A stretch of DNA of 64,000 bases from Acidobacteria bacterium RIFCSPLOWO2_12_FULL_66_21 (GCA_001767455.1 MELC01000077.1:1-64000); one strand, 5' to 3'. Counted from the first letter of the stretch, positions 40,558-49,699 are shown. Translations and numbers: made by a program. The notes: a model not told the origin generated them from the sequence alone.

Positions 40558-42063
40558 GTGCGTGTGCACCTCATCAATCCCAGTCATTTGTCGTTTGGCG
40601 TGGGCGTCATTACGCCGCGGTGGCTGTATGTCCTGGCGGCGGCGACGCCCGACAAGTACGGCGATCCGCTCATCACCGACGAGACCCTGGAAGCGCTCGA
40701 CCCCTCCACGATCGAGCGTGGAGACATCGTCGGCATCGGCATCCACACGGGCAACGCCCTGCGCGGGTACGAAGTCGGCCGGCTCCTGCGCGAGCGCGGC
40801 GCCTGGGTGGTGTTCGGGGGCATTCACGCGACGCTCTATCCGGAGGAGCCGCGCACGCTCGGCGGCGCGCACGCCGTCGTCAAAGGGGACGGCGACCTTG
40901 CGTGGGCCGTCGCGGTCAACGACTGCGCGGCGGGATCGCCCAAGCCCGTCTACGAGGGCGGGAAGGTGGACGCGGATTCGTTCCTGCCGGCGCGATGGGA
41001 TCTGATTCCGCGCGACAAGTACATGTGGGCGTCGGTGCAGACCGTGCGCGGCTGCCCGAAGCACTGCTCGTTCTGCTCGGTCTGGAAGACGGACGGACAG
41101 AAGCCGCGGCAGCGCGGCGCGGACGCGGTCATCAGCGAGATTGTCGAGCTGCGGCGGCGCGGCTTCCGGTTCATCGCGCTCGCCGACGACAACTTCTACA
41201 CGGTGACGCTCACCGACATCAAGGTGGCGGCACGCCGCGCCGATCAGCGCCAGCGGCAGGCGCTCGAGGAGCAGCGCGCGGAACGGTTCGAGCTGATGGA
41301 CAAGCTCGCGAAGCTCCCGCACGACATGATCTTCTTCACGCAGATCACGATGGAAGCGGCTGAGGATCCGGTATTCCTCGACGCGATGCGGCGCGCGCGC
41401 ATCAAGGGCGCGCTCGTCGGCGTCGAGGCGGTGACGCCCGAGGGACTGAAGGACGTGTACAAGGACTTCAACTACGCCGGCGAGACGCTCGTCGAGCGGC
41501 TGCGCGCGTTCAAGGATGCCGGTGTCCACGTGCTCGGGTCCTTCATCTTCGGACTGCCGAGCGATCGGCCGGAGACGTTCGAGGCGACCTCCGCCGTCGC
41601 GAGCCGCGCCGGGATCACCTTCGCGCAGTTCGTCATGCTGACGCCGTTTCCGGGCACGGTGGATTTCGCCGCGTGGGAAAAGTCGATGGAGAACGACCCG
41701 ACGCGGATCGCCGGCGTCCCCCTCACGCGGCACTGGCTGATTCCGCAGGAGCTGCGGCCGAAAGTGTACACCCCGCATCCGGTGATGACCGCCGACGAGA
41801 TCCGCCAGCGGACCCAGGCCGTGTGGGACGACTTCTACAGCACGCGCAAGGTCTGGGCGCGATCGAGCTGCGTGAAGTCGGTCAAGGGACGGCTGGCGTT
41901 CGTGCTGATCTCCAAGCTGTACCGGCAGATGTACGCCAACACGGGGATCGCGACCGACAGTGCGCGCGTCAATCGCTCGGCGCGGTGGGCGCGGATGATC
42001 GCGGCGCCGTGCCGCCGCCTGTTCGCGGCGCCGCCCATGCCCGAACTGCAGATGCCCTCATAA
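40558..42063 (+). CDS. B12-binding radical SAM protein
   Basis: 501 residues from a GTG at 40558 with GAAGGAG upstream. N-terminal cobalamin-binding-like Rossmann domain (RGDIVGIGIHTGNALRGYEV; GAWVVFGGIHATLYPEEP). The radical SAM cluster motif is C166-x3-C170-x2-C173 (TVRGCPKHCSFCSVWKTDG). Downstream are FIALADDNFYTVTLTDI, GALVGVEAVTPEGLKDVYKD and FIFGLPSDRPETFEATSAV, as in the BchE/HpnP/HpnJ-like class. A C-terminal DUF4070-like region (TGIATDSARVNRSARWA) is possible. Members of this class act on lipids, hopanoids or porphyrins; the substrate here is unknown. It diverges from the S9 peptidase. Confidence 0.9.
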   Translation: MRVHLINPSHLSFGVGVITPRWLYVLAAATPDKYGDPLITDETLEALDPSTIERGDIVGIGIHTGNALRGYEVGRLLRERGAWVVFGGIHATLYPEEPRTLGGAHAVVKGDGDLAWAVAVNDCAAGSPKPVYEGGKVDADSFLPARWDLIPRDKYMWASVQTVRGCPKHCSFCSVWKTDGQKPRQRGADAVISEIVELRRRGFRFIALADDNFYTVTLTDIKVAARRADQRQRQALEEQRAERFELMDKLAKLPHDMIFFTQITMEAAEDPVFLDAMRRARIKGALVGVEAVTPEGLKDVYKDFNYAGETLVERLRAFKDAGVHVLGSFIFGLPSDRPETFEATSAVASRAGITFAQFVMLTPFPGTVDFAAWEKSMENDPTRIAGVPLTRHWLIPQELRPKVYTPHPVMTADEIRQRTQAVWDDFYSTRKVWARSSCVKSVKGRLAFVLISKLYRQMYANTGIATDSARVNRSARWARMIAAPCRRLFAAPPMPELQMPS

Positions 42064-42072
42064 CAACGACGT

Positions 42073-42131
42073 GTAGCGCAGCCCGGGCTGCCGGCGCGCC
42101 GAACGGCGGGCCTGAAGGCCTGCGCTACAAG
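42073..42131. repeat. REP-like palindrome pair
   Basis: GTAGCGCAGCCCGGGCTGCC (42073) and GGCCTGAAGGCCTGCGCTAC (42109) are facing copies of the same element, separated by GCGCGCCGAACGGCG. The right arm supplies the TAG stop codon of the universal stress protein on the minus strand. Sister copies lie at 27830 and 60612. Confidence 0.85.
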
Positions 42132-43045
42132 CGCGCGCCGATCGAGGATGCGCCGGCCACAACCGGCTCGATCGGCAACGCGATCACCGGCACCGTCGAC
42201 AGACAGAGCACGCGGTACGCCGTCGAGCCGGGGCGGTGCAGCACGCCGCTTCCACCAAGACCCATCGCCACCAGCGTGTGCGGGTGCTCGAGCGCCGCGT
42301 CCGCGATCGTCTCGGCGGCCGCGCCGTTGCGCACGATCGTCCGCGGCGGCTTCGCCGGTTCGACGGACTCCGCGATGCGTTCCAGCTCGACCCGGGCGTG
42401 CTCCATCCGCCGCGGCAGCTCCTCCCCGAATGACGACGTCCACGCACCGGCGGCCTGGATGGGCCGCACGACGTGGAGGAGCGTGAGCGGTGCGTCGAAG
42501 GCTCTCGCGACCCCGACCGCCGCGGCCGCCATGCCCATCGCCGAGCGGTCGAGCTCGATGGCGGCGAGCACGGCGCCGAATCGCGCAGCTTCCGGGCTGG
42601 CGCGGTGCCGCTCGTCAATGGGTACCGCAAGCAACGGCACGCGCGTGGCGCGCAGCACGCGCTCGGTCACCGATCCGAAGAACAGCTTCCTGAATCCGCC
42701 CAGGCCGTGCGTGCCCATCACCACCAGGTCGGCGCCATGCCCGGCCGCCGCCTCCAGGATCTCGTGGTGGGGATGCCCGATGCGCACTTCGACGATTGGA
42801 TCCACCCACCGGGCGACGGCTGGACGCTCGGCCTCCACGAACCTGCGCAGCTCGGCTGCCGCGTCCGATTGGAGGCGCGCGACGTCGTAGGTGATGGCGG
42901 CGGCCTGCGCGAGCAGTACATCGACGACGTGTACGACCCGGAGCGAGCCGTCACCGCGGCCGGCCAGGGCCATCGCAAGATGCAGCGCGTGGCGCGAATG
43001 ACTGGAAAAATCGATGGAGCAGAGGATGGAACTGAACGAAGCCAT
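42125..43045 (-). CDS. tandem universal stress protein (two Usp domains)
   Basis: 306 residues from ATG 43045 (MASFSSILCSIDFSSHSRHA). The first Usp domain ends with the ATP-binding G-x2-G-x9-G-S/T loop in DLVVMGTHGLGGFRKLFFGS. The second domain (RFGAVLAAIELDRSAMGMAA onwards) has VAMGLGGSGVLHRPGSTAYR, a partly degenerate loop. Two-domain Usp proteins act in stress resistance in the cytoplasm. The last codons and stop lie in the REP-like element. Confidence 0.92.
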   Translation of the reverse strand: MASFSSILCSIDFSSHSRHALHLAMALAGRGDGSLRVVHVVDVLLAQAAAITYDVARLQSDAAAELRRFVEAERPAVARWVDPIVEVRIGHPHHEILEAAAGHGADLVVMGTHGLGGFRKLFFGSVTERVLRATRVPLLAVPIDERHRASPEAARFGAVLAAIELDRSAMGMAAAAVGVARAFDAPLTLLHVVRPIQAAGAWTSSFGEELPRRMEHARVELERIAESVEPAKPPRTIVRNGAAAETIADAALEHPHTLVAMGLGGSGVLHRPGSTAYRVLCLSTVPVIALPIEPVVAGASSIGARL

Positions 43046-43106
43046 GGCGGTTCCTCTCCAATGGCGTGCGCGATGACGCGGGTGTGGGTCCATCTTCCCA
43101 CGAACC

Positions 43107-43435
43107 CTGGTCCTCAGCCACGGACGTTCGCGCCGGGCGACACCCTGCCGCTCGATCCCGCCGTCACCAAGGGGACGCTGTCGAACGGCCTGCGCTTCTA
43201 CATCCGCCGTAACGGACGTCCCGCGAAGCGCGTGGAGATGCAGCTCGCGGCCAAGGCCGGCTCCGTCGACGAGGAGGACAACCAGCAAGGGCTGGCGCAC
43301 GTCGTCGAGCACATGGCCTTCAACGGCAGCCGTCATTTCAAGCCCGGCGAGCTCGTCGCCGCCTTCGAGTCCACCGGCGCGCGGCTGGGCCCTCACGTGA
43401 ACGCGTACACCAGTTTCGACGAGACGGTGTACATG
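43107..43435 (+). pseudogene. N-terminal fragment of an M16 zinc peptidase
   Basis: The + strand reads TFAPGDTLPLDPAVTKGTLS, NGLRFYIRRNGRPAKRVEMQ, and GLAHVVEHMAFNGSRHFKPG with the zinc motif H-x2-E-H, up to VNAYTSFDETVYM. After that it becomes unrelated (ARSRYERGAPNPPAWLPAEL). Only about 110 of an expected 450-950 residues remain, and no proper start is present because the universal stress protein start lies right beside it on the other strand. Truncated at both ends. Confidence 0.65.
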
Positions 43436-43704
43436 GCGCGATCTCGATACGAACGGGGCGCACCCAATCCGCCTGCCTGGCTTCCAGCCGAGCTGCGGCA
43501 CTTGTCTTGCCTCCCCTCCCTTGGATCGGGCCCAAAAGTCAGTTTCACGTATTGAAACGCGACAAAGGGGGGGACTGCTGTCCGCTGGCGTAACACGGAA
43601 GGACACGGAAACACGGAAGGACACGGAAAACACCGAAGGACACGGAAAACACGGAAGAACACGGAAACACGGAAGAAGACGGGATACATGGAACCGACAC
43701 ACGA
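43436..43704. repeat. unidentified insert followed by ACACGGAA-word array
   Basis: 43436-43560 holds no recognisable domain and cuts the M16 fragment. From about 43590 to 43680 ACACGGAA, GGACACGGA and AACACGGAAG words run head to tail up to the response-regulator gene. Confidence 0.65.
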
Positions 43705-44136
43705 TTGGTCAGCCTCGTGAAGCGAGACACCGGCGTTCAAGTGCTGCTCGTCGAAGACGATCGCGACACACGCGAGGTGCTGCGGCTGATTCTCGAGTCG
43801 GACGGGATGATCGTGACGCCAGCCTCAGACGGGTTCGATGCCCTGGCACGTCTCGAAGAGATCCGCCGCCATGATTCGCACGCGCCGGCCGCGATCGTGC
43901 TGGACTACATGATGCCGCGGTGCAGCGGTGCGCAGTTCCGTGAACGTCAGCTCGCGAATCCGGCAGTGGCGGATGTGCCGGTGATCCTCGTCTCGGCCAT
44001 CTCGGATCTGCGCCGTCGGGTCGCGCAGCTCCGGCCGTTCGCCGTACTCCAGAAGCCGGTTGAACCCGAGCACCTGATCGCGACCGTCCGCGATGCCGCC
44101 GGTTCCTACCTCGCAACACAGACTCACACGGAGTAA
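43705..44136 (+). CDS. single-domain response regulator (REC)
   Basis: 143 residues from a TTG at 43705; a GTG at 43717 is equally possible. VQVLLVEDDRDTREVLRLIL carries the acidic pair, AIVLDYMMPRCSGAQ the phosphoacceptor Asp, VILVSAIS the Ser/Thr switch region, and FAVLQKPVEPEHLIATVR the conserved Lys. There is no output domain. The C-terminal LATQTHTE is read into ACACGGA-word repeat DNA, so the repeat supplies the stop. A PAS histidine kinase lies nearby on the other strand, but a partnership is only possible, not shown. Confidence 0.85.
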   Translation: MVSLVKRDTGVQVLLVEDDRDTREVLRLILESDGMIVTPASDGFDALARLEEIRRHDSHAPAAIVLDYMMPRCSGAQFRERQLANPAVADVPVILVSAISDLRRRVAQLRPFAVLQKPVEPEHLIATVRDAAGSYLATQTHTE

Positions 44137-44216
44137 CACGGAAACACACGGAGTAACACGGCTCTCGCTTGCGTCTTTCCGTGTGTTTCTGTGCCCTTCC
44201 GTGTCCTTCCGTGTTG
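44117..44216. repeat. inverted ACACGGA / TCCGTGT arrays
   Basis: CACACGGAGTAACACGGAAACA words (44124-44160) face TTCCGTGTGTTTCTG, CCTTCCGTGTCCTTCCGTG (44177-44216). They form a hairpin between the convergent ends of the response regulator (+) and the small membrane protein gene (-). Confidence 0.8.
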
Positions 44217-44221
44217 CCGCG

Positions 44222-44329
44222 TTACCGGAACCACCGGATGGTGATTTCGACCGCGACGACGGCGAACGCCACGCACAGGATCAGGGCGATAAAGACCCAC
44301 TTGAACATGCGCTTTAGCTCTGGGTCCAT
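44222..44329 (-). CDS. 35-residue single-pass membrane protein
   Basis: Minus strand ATG 44329 to TAA 44222: a charged start (MDPELKRMFKW), one hydrophobic helix (VFIALILCVAFAVVAVEITI) and RWFR. The layout is that of a genuine small inner-membrane protein. It follows the phosphofructokinase stop by 21 bases in the same direction and may ride on its transcript. No ribosome-binding site stands out. Confidence 0.5.
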   Translation of the reverse strand: MDPELKRMFKWVFIALILCVAFAVVAVEITIRWFR

Positions 44330-44350
44330 ATCAGTCGACTATCGACCAGT

Positions 44351-45658
44351 TCAAACATCACTTCTCGATCCCGCCTCCACGATCTCGCCGTGGTCGACCG
44401 TCAGAGGCGGCGGCTCGAGCTGGATCAGGTACTCGAATTCCTTCCGGAAATCCTGCAGCGAAATCCCCGCCGTGGCCGCGAACTTTGCCAGCTCGTGCGG
44501 ATCCTCGAAATCATCGCGGCGCAGGCGGATCATATACCGCCGCGCGATGGCGTACCGGGTCGAATGGATGTCCACGAGGCGCACGCGCGCCCGGCCCGTG
44601 TCGCGATCGAGCATGTCGGGGAAGGGGATCGGCACGAAGTGACCGGCCTGCATCGAGATCATGGCCGCGTCGCCGCCCGCCAGCAGGTACTTGGCCGCGC
44701 AGTAGCCCAGGTCGCGCGTGTACTCCATGTCGAGCGGGATCGGATCGGCGCAGCGCAGCTCGTAGCCGATGTTCTTCGCCGCGATCGTCGTCTTCAGCCC
44801 GAATTGCGCGAGACGGCGCTGCACCTCCACTTTCAGGATCTCGCCGATATTCACCTCGGCAATCCGGACGTGCCCGTGCTCGTCGCGCTCGACGTCCTGG
44901 AACTGCGAGAGATCTTCCGGCTCGATGTCCAGCACGAGCCCCTCGGCGATGACCGCGACGCCGTCGCGCCGGCCGTAACTGAGGCGCTTGATGATCGCGC
45001 CGACCAGCGTGTCGACGATCGCCGCCAGGCGGATGCGGCGGCCGGCGAACTCCTCCGGGATGAGCGTCAGCGTCGCGCCGGCCGCCTTGCCGATGCCGAG
45101 CGCCAGATGCCCGGCCTTGCGTCCCATGGCGATGACGAAGTACCACCGCGAGGTGGTCTTGGCGTCGACCATCAGGTTCTTGACGATCTCGACGCCGTGG
45201 TGTCGCGCCGTCTGGAACCCGAACGTATCGACGTGCGGCGGCAGATCGAGGTCGTTGTCGATGGTCTTCGGCACGTGCACGACGCGGATCCGGCCGCCCG
45301 CCTTTTCATGGAGCTTCAGCGCCGAGAACGCGGTGTCGTCGCCGCCGACCGTGATCAGCATCGACACGTTGAGCCGCAACAGCGAGATGACGGCGTTCTC
45401 GAGGTGCGCGGGATCGCGGGTGGGATTGGCGCGCGAAATGCCGATGTGGGACCCGCCGCGGAAGTGGATGCGGCTCACTTGGTCGATCTCGAGCGGGGTC
45501 ACGCGGTCGACGTTGCCCTTCATGATCCACTCGAACCCGTCGCGGATGCCGACGACCTCGACGTCCTCGAGCCGGCCGCGGATCGTCGCGGCGCTGATCA
45601 CGCTGTTGATGCCGGGCGCGGGTCCGCCCCCCACCAGAATGGCCAGGCGCTTGCTCAT
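44351..45658 (-). CDS. phosphofructokinase, probably diphosphate-dependent
   Basis: 435 residues, MSKRLAILVGGGPAPGINSV (nucleotide/diphosphate loop). Two positions separate ATP- from PPi-dependent enzymes. Here they read GGDDT (D108 where ATP enzymes have Gly) and PKTIDND (K131 where ATP enzymes have Gly), both the PPi-type choice. HIGISRANPTRDPAHLENAV and AMGRKAGHLALGIGKAAGAT are group-typical. The predicted reaction is reversible phosphorylation of fructose 6-phosphate by diphosphate in glycolysis/gluconeogenesis. This is motif-based inference; the family assignment itself is firm. Confidence 0.9.
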   Translation of the reverse strand: MSKRLAILVGGGPAPGINSVISAATIRGRLEDVEVVGIRDGFEWIMKGNVDRVTPLEIDQVSRIHFRGGSHIGISRANPTRDPAHLENAVISLLRLNVSMLITVGGDDTAFSALKLHEKAGGRIRVVHVPKTIDNDLDLPPHVDTFGFQTARHHGVEIVKNLMVDAKTTSRWYFVIAMGRKAGHLALGIGKAAGATLTLIPEEFAGRRIRLAAIVDTLVGAIIKRLSYGRRDGVAVIAEGLVLDIEPEDLSQFQDVERDEHGHVRIAEVNIGEILKVEVQRRLAQFGLKTTIAAKNIGYELRCADPIPLDMEYTRDLGYCAAKYLLAGGDAAMISMQAGHFVPIPFPDMLDRDTGRARVRLVDIHSTRYAIARRYMIRLRRDDFEDPHELAKFAATAGISLQDFRKEFEYLIQLEPPPLTVDHGEIVEAGSRSDV

Positions 45659-45675
45659 GATGCAATCCTACGCCT

Positions 45676-45707
45676 ATTGGGAGTTGGGAGTTGGGAGTTG
45701 GGAGTTG
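45676..45707. repeat. GGGAGTT heptanucleotide array (four units)
   Basis: TTGGGAGTTGGGAGTTGGGA continues with a fourth unit, GGGAGTTG, before the stop of the histidine kinase. It lies between that stop and the phosphofructokinase start. Confidence 0.9.
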
Positions 45708-46844
45708 TCAGGCGAGCGCCTCCGATTGTTCGGCCGCGGCGCGGATCAGGGCCGGGAGCTCCACGGTGAACTCCGCCCCCTTGCCGAGCCCCTCGCTGCG
45801 CGCCGAGATGCGGCCGCCGTGCAGCTCGACGAAGTGCCGGCTCAACGCGAGGCCAAGACCGAGCCCGCCGAACGCCCGCATCTTCCCCGTCTCGGCCTGC
45901 CAGAAGCGCTGGAACAGATAGGGCAGGGACTCGGGCGCCAGCCCGACGCCCGTGTCCCGCACGACGACTCGCACCAGGCGGCCAGCGCGCTCGAGCCCCA
46001 CATACACGTGGCCGCCCGGCGGCGTGAACTTGACCGCGTTGGTCAGCAGGTTCCACAACACCTGCCGCAGCCGGTCGTGATCGCCGCTGACGGGATCGTT
46101 CGAGCCGAGGTTCGGCGCGATCGCCACGCCCTTGGCCTCCGCCGCGGGCATGATCACCTCGATCGCCTCTTCGACCACGGTCCGCAGCTCGCACGGCTGA
46201 AGGCGCAGACGCACCTTGCCAGAGACGATCGTCGAGACGTCGAGCAGGTCGTTGACGAGCTGCGTCAGGCTGTCGATGTTGCGCTGGATCACGTCCAGCG
46301 CTTTGTCCCGCTGGCTCTCGGGAATGACGCCGGACCGGAGCATGTTCGTGTAGCCGACGACGGCGTTGAGCGGCGTGCGGAGCTCGTGCGACAGCGTGGC
46401 GAGGAACTCGTCCTTCAGCCGGTCGGCCTCCTCGGCCTCCTGCCGCAGCCGCCGCGCCTCCGTGATGTCGCGGGCGATCTTCGACGCGCCAATAATCCGC
46501 CCCTCGTCGTCGCGAATGGGCGACACGGTCAACGAGATGTCGACGGAGTGTCCGTCTTTGGCGCGCCGCACGGTCTCGAAGTGATCGACCATCTGGCCGG
46601 CGCGAATCCGGCGCAGCACCTCTTTCTCTTCGTCGAGGCGCTCCTCTGGAATGATGATCGTGATGGATTTGCCGACGGCCTCGTCAGCCGTGTAGCCGAA
46701 GATGCGCTCCGCGCCGCGGTTCCAGGATTGGATGACTCCGTTGAGGTCCTTGCTGATGATGGCGTCGTCGGACGAAGACACAATCGCGGCGAGCCGCTCA
46801 GCGGCATCGGGAGCCTGGCCCATTGCCGTCATTGTAGACGGCAT
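45708..46844 (-). CDS. PAS-domain sensor histidine kinase
   Basis: 378 residues. One PAS domain (ERLAAIVSSSDDAIISKDLN ... GIIQ-like VIQSWNRGAERIFGYTADEA) with a PAC tail (SKIARDITEARRLRQEAEEA). HisKA follows with H153 in LATLSHELRTPLNAVVGYTN, then HATPase_c with N box RQVLWNLLTNAVKFTPPGG, G1 VVVRDTGVGLAPESLPYLFQ, F box and G2 FGGLGLGLALSRHFVELHGG. It has no membrane segment and so is cytoplasmic. Its partner regulator is not adjacent in an operon; the REC protein at 43705 is the nearest candidate. Confidence 0.95.
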   Translation of the reverse strand: MPSTMTAMGQAPDAAERLAAIVSSSDDAIISKDLNGVIQSWNRGAERIFGYTADEAVGKSITIIIPEERLDEEKEVLRRIRAGQMVDHFETVRRAKDGHSVDISLTVSPIRDDEGRIIGASKIARDITEARRLRQEAEEADRLKDEFLATLSHELRTPLNAVVGYTNMLRSGVIPESQRDKALDVIQRNIDSLTQLVNDLLDVSTIVSGKVRLRLQPCELRTVVEEAIEVIMPAAEAKGVAIAPNLGSNDPVSGDHDRLRQVLWNLLTNAVKFTPPGGHVYVGLERAGRLVRVVVRDTGVGLAPESLPYLFQRFWQAETGKMRAFGGLGLGLALSRHFVELHGGRISARSEGLGKGAEFTVELPALIRAAAEQSEALA

Positions 46845-46879
46845 GAACCCGGAAGTGGTAGCTACGGTTGGGCTTAGGC

Positions 46880-47060
46880 TCAGTTTCCAGTCGCCAGCTT
46901 CCAGCTTCCAGCGCGCGCCGCAGCCTTCGACGGAGTTCGACCGCTTGCTCGATCGATTGAGAGTGCGCTCAACTGTAGTAGCTGACAGCTGAGAGCTGAG
47001 AGCTGAGAGCTGAAAGCTGAAAGCTGGAAGCTGGGAACTGGGAACTGGATACTGGGAACT
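46880..47060. repeat. mixed 7-bp word array (CCAGCTT; CTGAGAG/CTGAAAG; GGAACTG)
   Basis: CCAGTCGCCAGCTTCCAGCTT at 46887 is followed, after 60 bases, by GCTGAGAGCTGAGAGCTGA, then GAAAGCTGAAAGCTGGAAGC and GGGAACTGGGAACTGG up to the TTG start at 47061. The sequence drifts from one word to the next while keeping the 7-bp step. The last units (CTGGGAAC) lie where the ribosome-binding site of the next gene should be. Confidence 0.85.
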
Positions 47061-49223
47061 TTGCCTAAGAGACCGAGCCCGCGCTCAACACCTGTCGTAC
47101 GTTCCGCCGCGATCTCACCTGTGGGTTGGTGGGCGATCGTGGCGATGGTTCTTGTCGCAGCCGCGATCCTCGTCTGGAACCTGAATCGCGATCGGGGCGC
47201 GGTCCCGGATTTCCTTCGGACGCCGGATCAAAATATCCTCCTAATCACCATCGATACGCTCCGCGGCGATGTACTGGGGAGCTACGGCGGCCGCGCGGCG
47301 ACGCCGAATCTCGACCGGCTGGCCGCCGGCGGCCTGCGCTTCACGTTCGCGCACGCGCACGCGGTCGTCACGCTCCCGTCGCACGCGAGCATTCTCACGG
47401 GCCGCTATCCGTTCGACCACGGCGTACGCGACAACTCCGGGTTCCGCCTCGGCGCCGCGCCGCGCACGCTCGCGGAGGCCGCGCGCGAGAAGGGGATGGC
47501 CACCGGCGCCTTCGTCGGCGCGTTTCCGCTCGACCGCCGCTTCGGCCTCTCGCGCGGGTTCGATGTGTACGACGACGTCGGAGGAGAGGCGGCGCAGGCG
47601 GATTTCGCCTTCACGGAACGGCGTGCGGGGGAGGTCGTCGCTGTCGCGCGCGCGTGGATCGATCGTCAACAGAAACCGTGGCTGGCTTGGGTGCACGTGT
47701 TCGATCCTCACGCGAGCTATTCGCCGCCGCCGCCGTTCGACCGGAAGTACGCGAGCGATCCGTACGCGGGCGAGGTCGCGTATGTCGACCAGGCGCTCGG
47801 ACCGTTGCTGGAGGTCGCGCGGGCCGGCCCGCGCCCGACGACCGTCATCGTCACCGCCGATCACGGCGAAGGCCTCGGCGACCACGGCGAGGCGACGCAC
47901 GGCACGTTCGCGTATGAGTCCACGCTGCGCGTGCCGCTGATCCTGGCGCAAGTGGGCGCCGGGCGATCGATCGCCGCGGCACCTGGCGGCGCGACGATCG
48001 AGACGCCGGTGCGGCACGTCGACATCCTGCCGACGATCGGCGATCTCGCCGGTCTGAGCCTGCCGCGCGATCTTCCGGGGCGGTCGCTCCTCTCGGCCAC
48101 CGCGTCCGCGGTCCCTTCCTACTTCGAGGCGATGACGCCGATGCACACGCGCGGCTGGGCGCCGCTCAGCGGCGTTGTCGTGGGACGCGACAAGTACATC
48201 GATCTGCCGATCGAAGAGCTGTACGACCTGGGGAAGGACCCGCACGAGGCGAGCAACCTCGCGTTGACGTCGCGGGACGTCCTGCAGACGCTCGCGCGCG
48301 AGCTCGGTTCGCTCGGTCCGGCACTGCCCGGCGCGCGGCAGGCGGAAGACCGCGAGGCGCGGCAACGGCTCGAATCGCTCGGCTACGTGTCGGGGTCGGC
48401 GCCGCGGAAAGCGAAGTTCACTGAAGCAGACGATCCGAAGCGCCTCATCGAGCTCGATCGGCTGATGCTCCAGGGGATCGACCTGTTCGAGCGGGGGCGG
48501 CACGCGGAGGCGATCGACACCTTCCGGCAGGTGATTTCGCGCAGGCCCGACATGGCGCTCGCCTATCGGCGGCTGGCGTACATCCAGCGGGAGACCGGCG
48601 CTGTCGCGGCGGCCATCGCCACGCTTCGCGAGGGACTCCAGCGCACCGGGCCGAACGTCGACCTAGAGGTGCGTCTCGGAACCTGCCTCGTCGAGACCGG
48701 CGCCCTCTCGGAAGCGACGCCGATGCTCGAGCGCGCCATTCACGCGGATCCGGAGAATACCGAGGCGTTGAACGCCCTCGGGATCGCCCATGCGCGCGCG
48801 GGCCGGCCGGACGATGCGCTCCTCGTGTTCGAGCGGATCCTCGGCATCGATTCGCGCAACGCGCAGGCGCTCGAGAACATCGGGACCGTCCAGTTGCAGC
48901 GAGGGAACATGGAGGCCGCGGCGGCGGCATTCGGACGCGCGGCCGCGGCAAACCCGCGCTCGTCGCGCGCCCACGCCGGTTCTGGTGTCGTCGCGTTCAA
49001 GCAGGGACGCCTCGAGGAAGCGTTGTCGGAGTGGCGGCGGGCCGTCGATCTCGATCCTCGCAACTTCGACGCCCTGTACAACCTCGCGACCGAGCTGGCT
49101 CGAGCGGGACGCGTGCAGGAGGCGCGCCCTTACCTGGAACGTTTCGCGCGCACCGCACCGCCGGCGCTCTACGCCCGCGATATCGCGCAGGTCAACCGCC
49201 TGTTGAGTAGGTACAATCGGTAA
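47061..49223 (+). CDS. membrane-anchored sulfatase-fold protein with C-terminal TPRs (paralogue 1)
   Basis: 720 residues from a TTG at 47061. N-terminal anchor GWWAIVAMVLVAAAILVW. The alkaline-phosphatase/sulfatase domain spans residues about 55-440: NILLITIDTLRGDVLGSYGG (metal-binding Asp), then the nucleophile region TLPSHASILTGRYP, and VIVTADHGEGLGDHGEATHG (metal ligands). The formylglycine motif C/S-x-P-x-R of true sulfatases is replaced by T-x-P-x-H. About six TPRs fill residues 460-715 (GLFERGRHAEAIDTFRQVIS; LGIAHARAGRPDDALLVFER). A periplasmic phospho- or sulfo-hydrolase or transferase with a protein-binding tail. First of three paralogues at this locus. Confidence 0.85.
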   Translation: MPKRPSPRSTPVVRSAAISPVGWWAIVAMVLVAAAILVWNLNRDRGAVPDFLRTPDQNILLITIDTLRGDVLGSYGGRAATPNLDRLAAGGLRFTFAHAHAVVTLPSHASILTGRYPFDHGVRDNSGFRLGAAPRTLAEAAREKGMATGAFVGAFPLDRRFGLSRGFDVYDDVGGEAAQADFAFTERRAGEVVAVARAWIDRQQKPWLAWVHVFDPHASYSPPPPFDRKYASDPYAGEVAYVDQALGPLLEVARAGPRPTTVIVTADHGEGLGDHGEATHGTFAYESTLRVPLILAQVGAGRSIAAAPGGATIETPVRHVDILPTIGDLAGLSLPRDLPGRSLLSATASAVPSYFEAMTPMHTRGWAPLSGVVVGRDKYIDLPIEELYDLGKDPHEASNLALTSRDVLQTLARELGSLGPALPGARQAEDREARQRLESLGYVSGSAPRKAKFTEADDPKRLIELDRLMLQGIDLFERGRHAEAIDTFRQVISRRPDMALAYRRLAYIQRETGAVAAAIATLREGLQRTGPNVDLEVRLGTCLVETGALSEATPMLERAIHADPENTEALNALGIAHARAGRPDDALLVFERILGIDSRNAQALENIGTVQLQRGNMEAAAAAFGRAAAANPRSSRAHAGSGVVAFKQGRLEEALSEWRRAVDLDPRNFDALYNLATELARAGRVQEARPYLERFARTAPPALYARDIAQVNRLLSRYNR

Positions 49224-49699
49224 CACGGAAGGACACGGGTTGTGAACCACGGAAGGACACGGAAGGACACGGCTTGAACCACGGAAGCATACGGGTTGTG
49301 AACCACGGAAGAACACGGAAGTACACCGAGTGGCGCACCACGGAAGAACACGGAAGTACACGGACACGAGGACAGGGAGGACACGAAGGATGCAGAGACC
49401 AGTTCTGGAGCGTGCGGGTCACCGGTGTGGCGCTGGCCGTTGGGGATCTCAGACCGCCTCTCGCGCGAAGCGCGGCCAGACCGTCCAGTGCCACCGCTCG
49501 CCCGTCGCGTGCTTCATGAAGTCGCGTTCTTCATGAATCAGTGTTGTTCCGTGTTTGTCCGTGGTTCTAATTTCCGTGTCCTCTGTGTTTTTCCGTGGTT
49601 CTGATCCCGTGTGGTTCCGTGTGTGTCCGTGGTCCTGATTCCGTGTCCTTCTGTGTTTCTCCGTGGTCGTGAAACCGTGTTTGTCCGTGGAGTGAGATC
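49224..49699. repeat. intergenic region with inverted ACACGGAA / TTCCGTGT arrays
   Basis: 49223-49385 carries AACCACGGAAGGACACGG and ACACGGAAGTACACGG words. 49391-49530 is non-repetitive and gene-free. 49546-49692 carries TTCCGTGTTTGTCCGTGG and TTCCGTGTCCTCTGTG words, the complement. The two arms bracket the middle and could fold into one large hairpin between two co-oriented paralogues. Confidence 0.8.
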
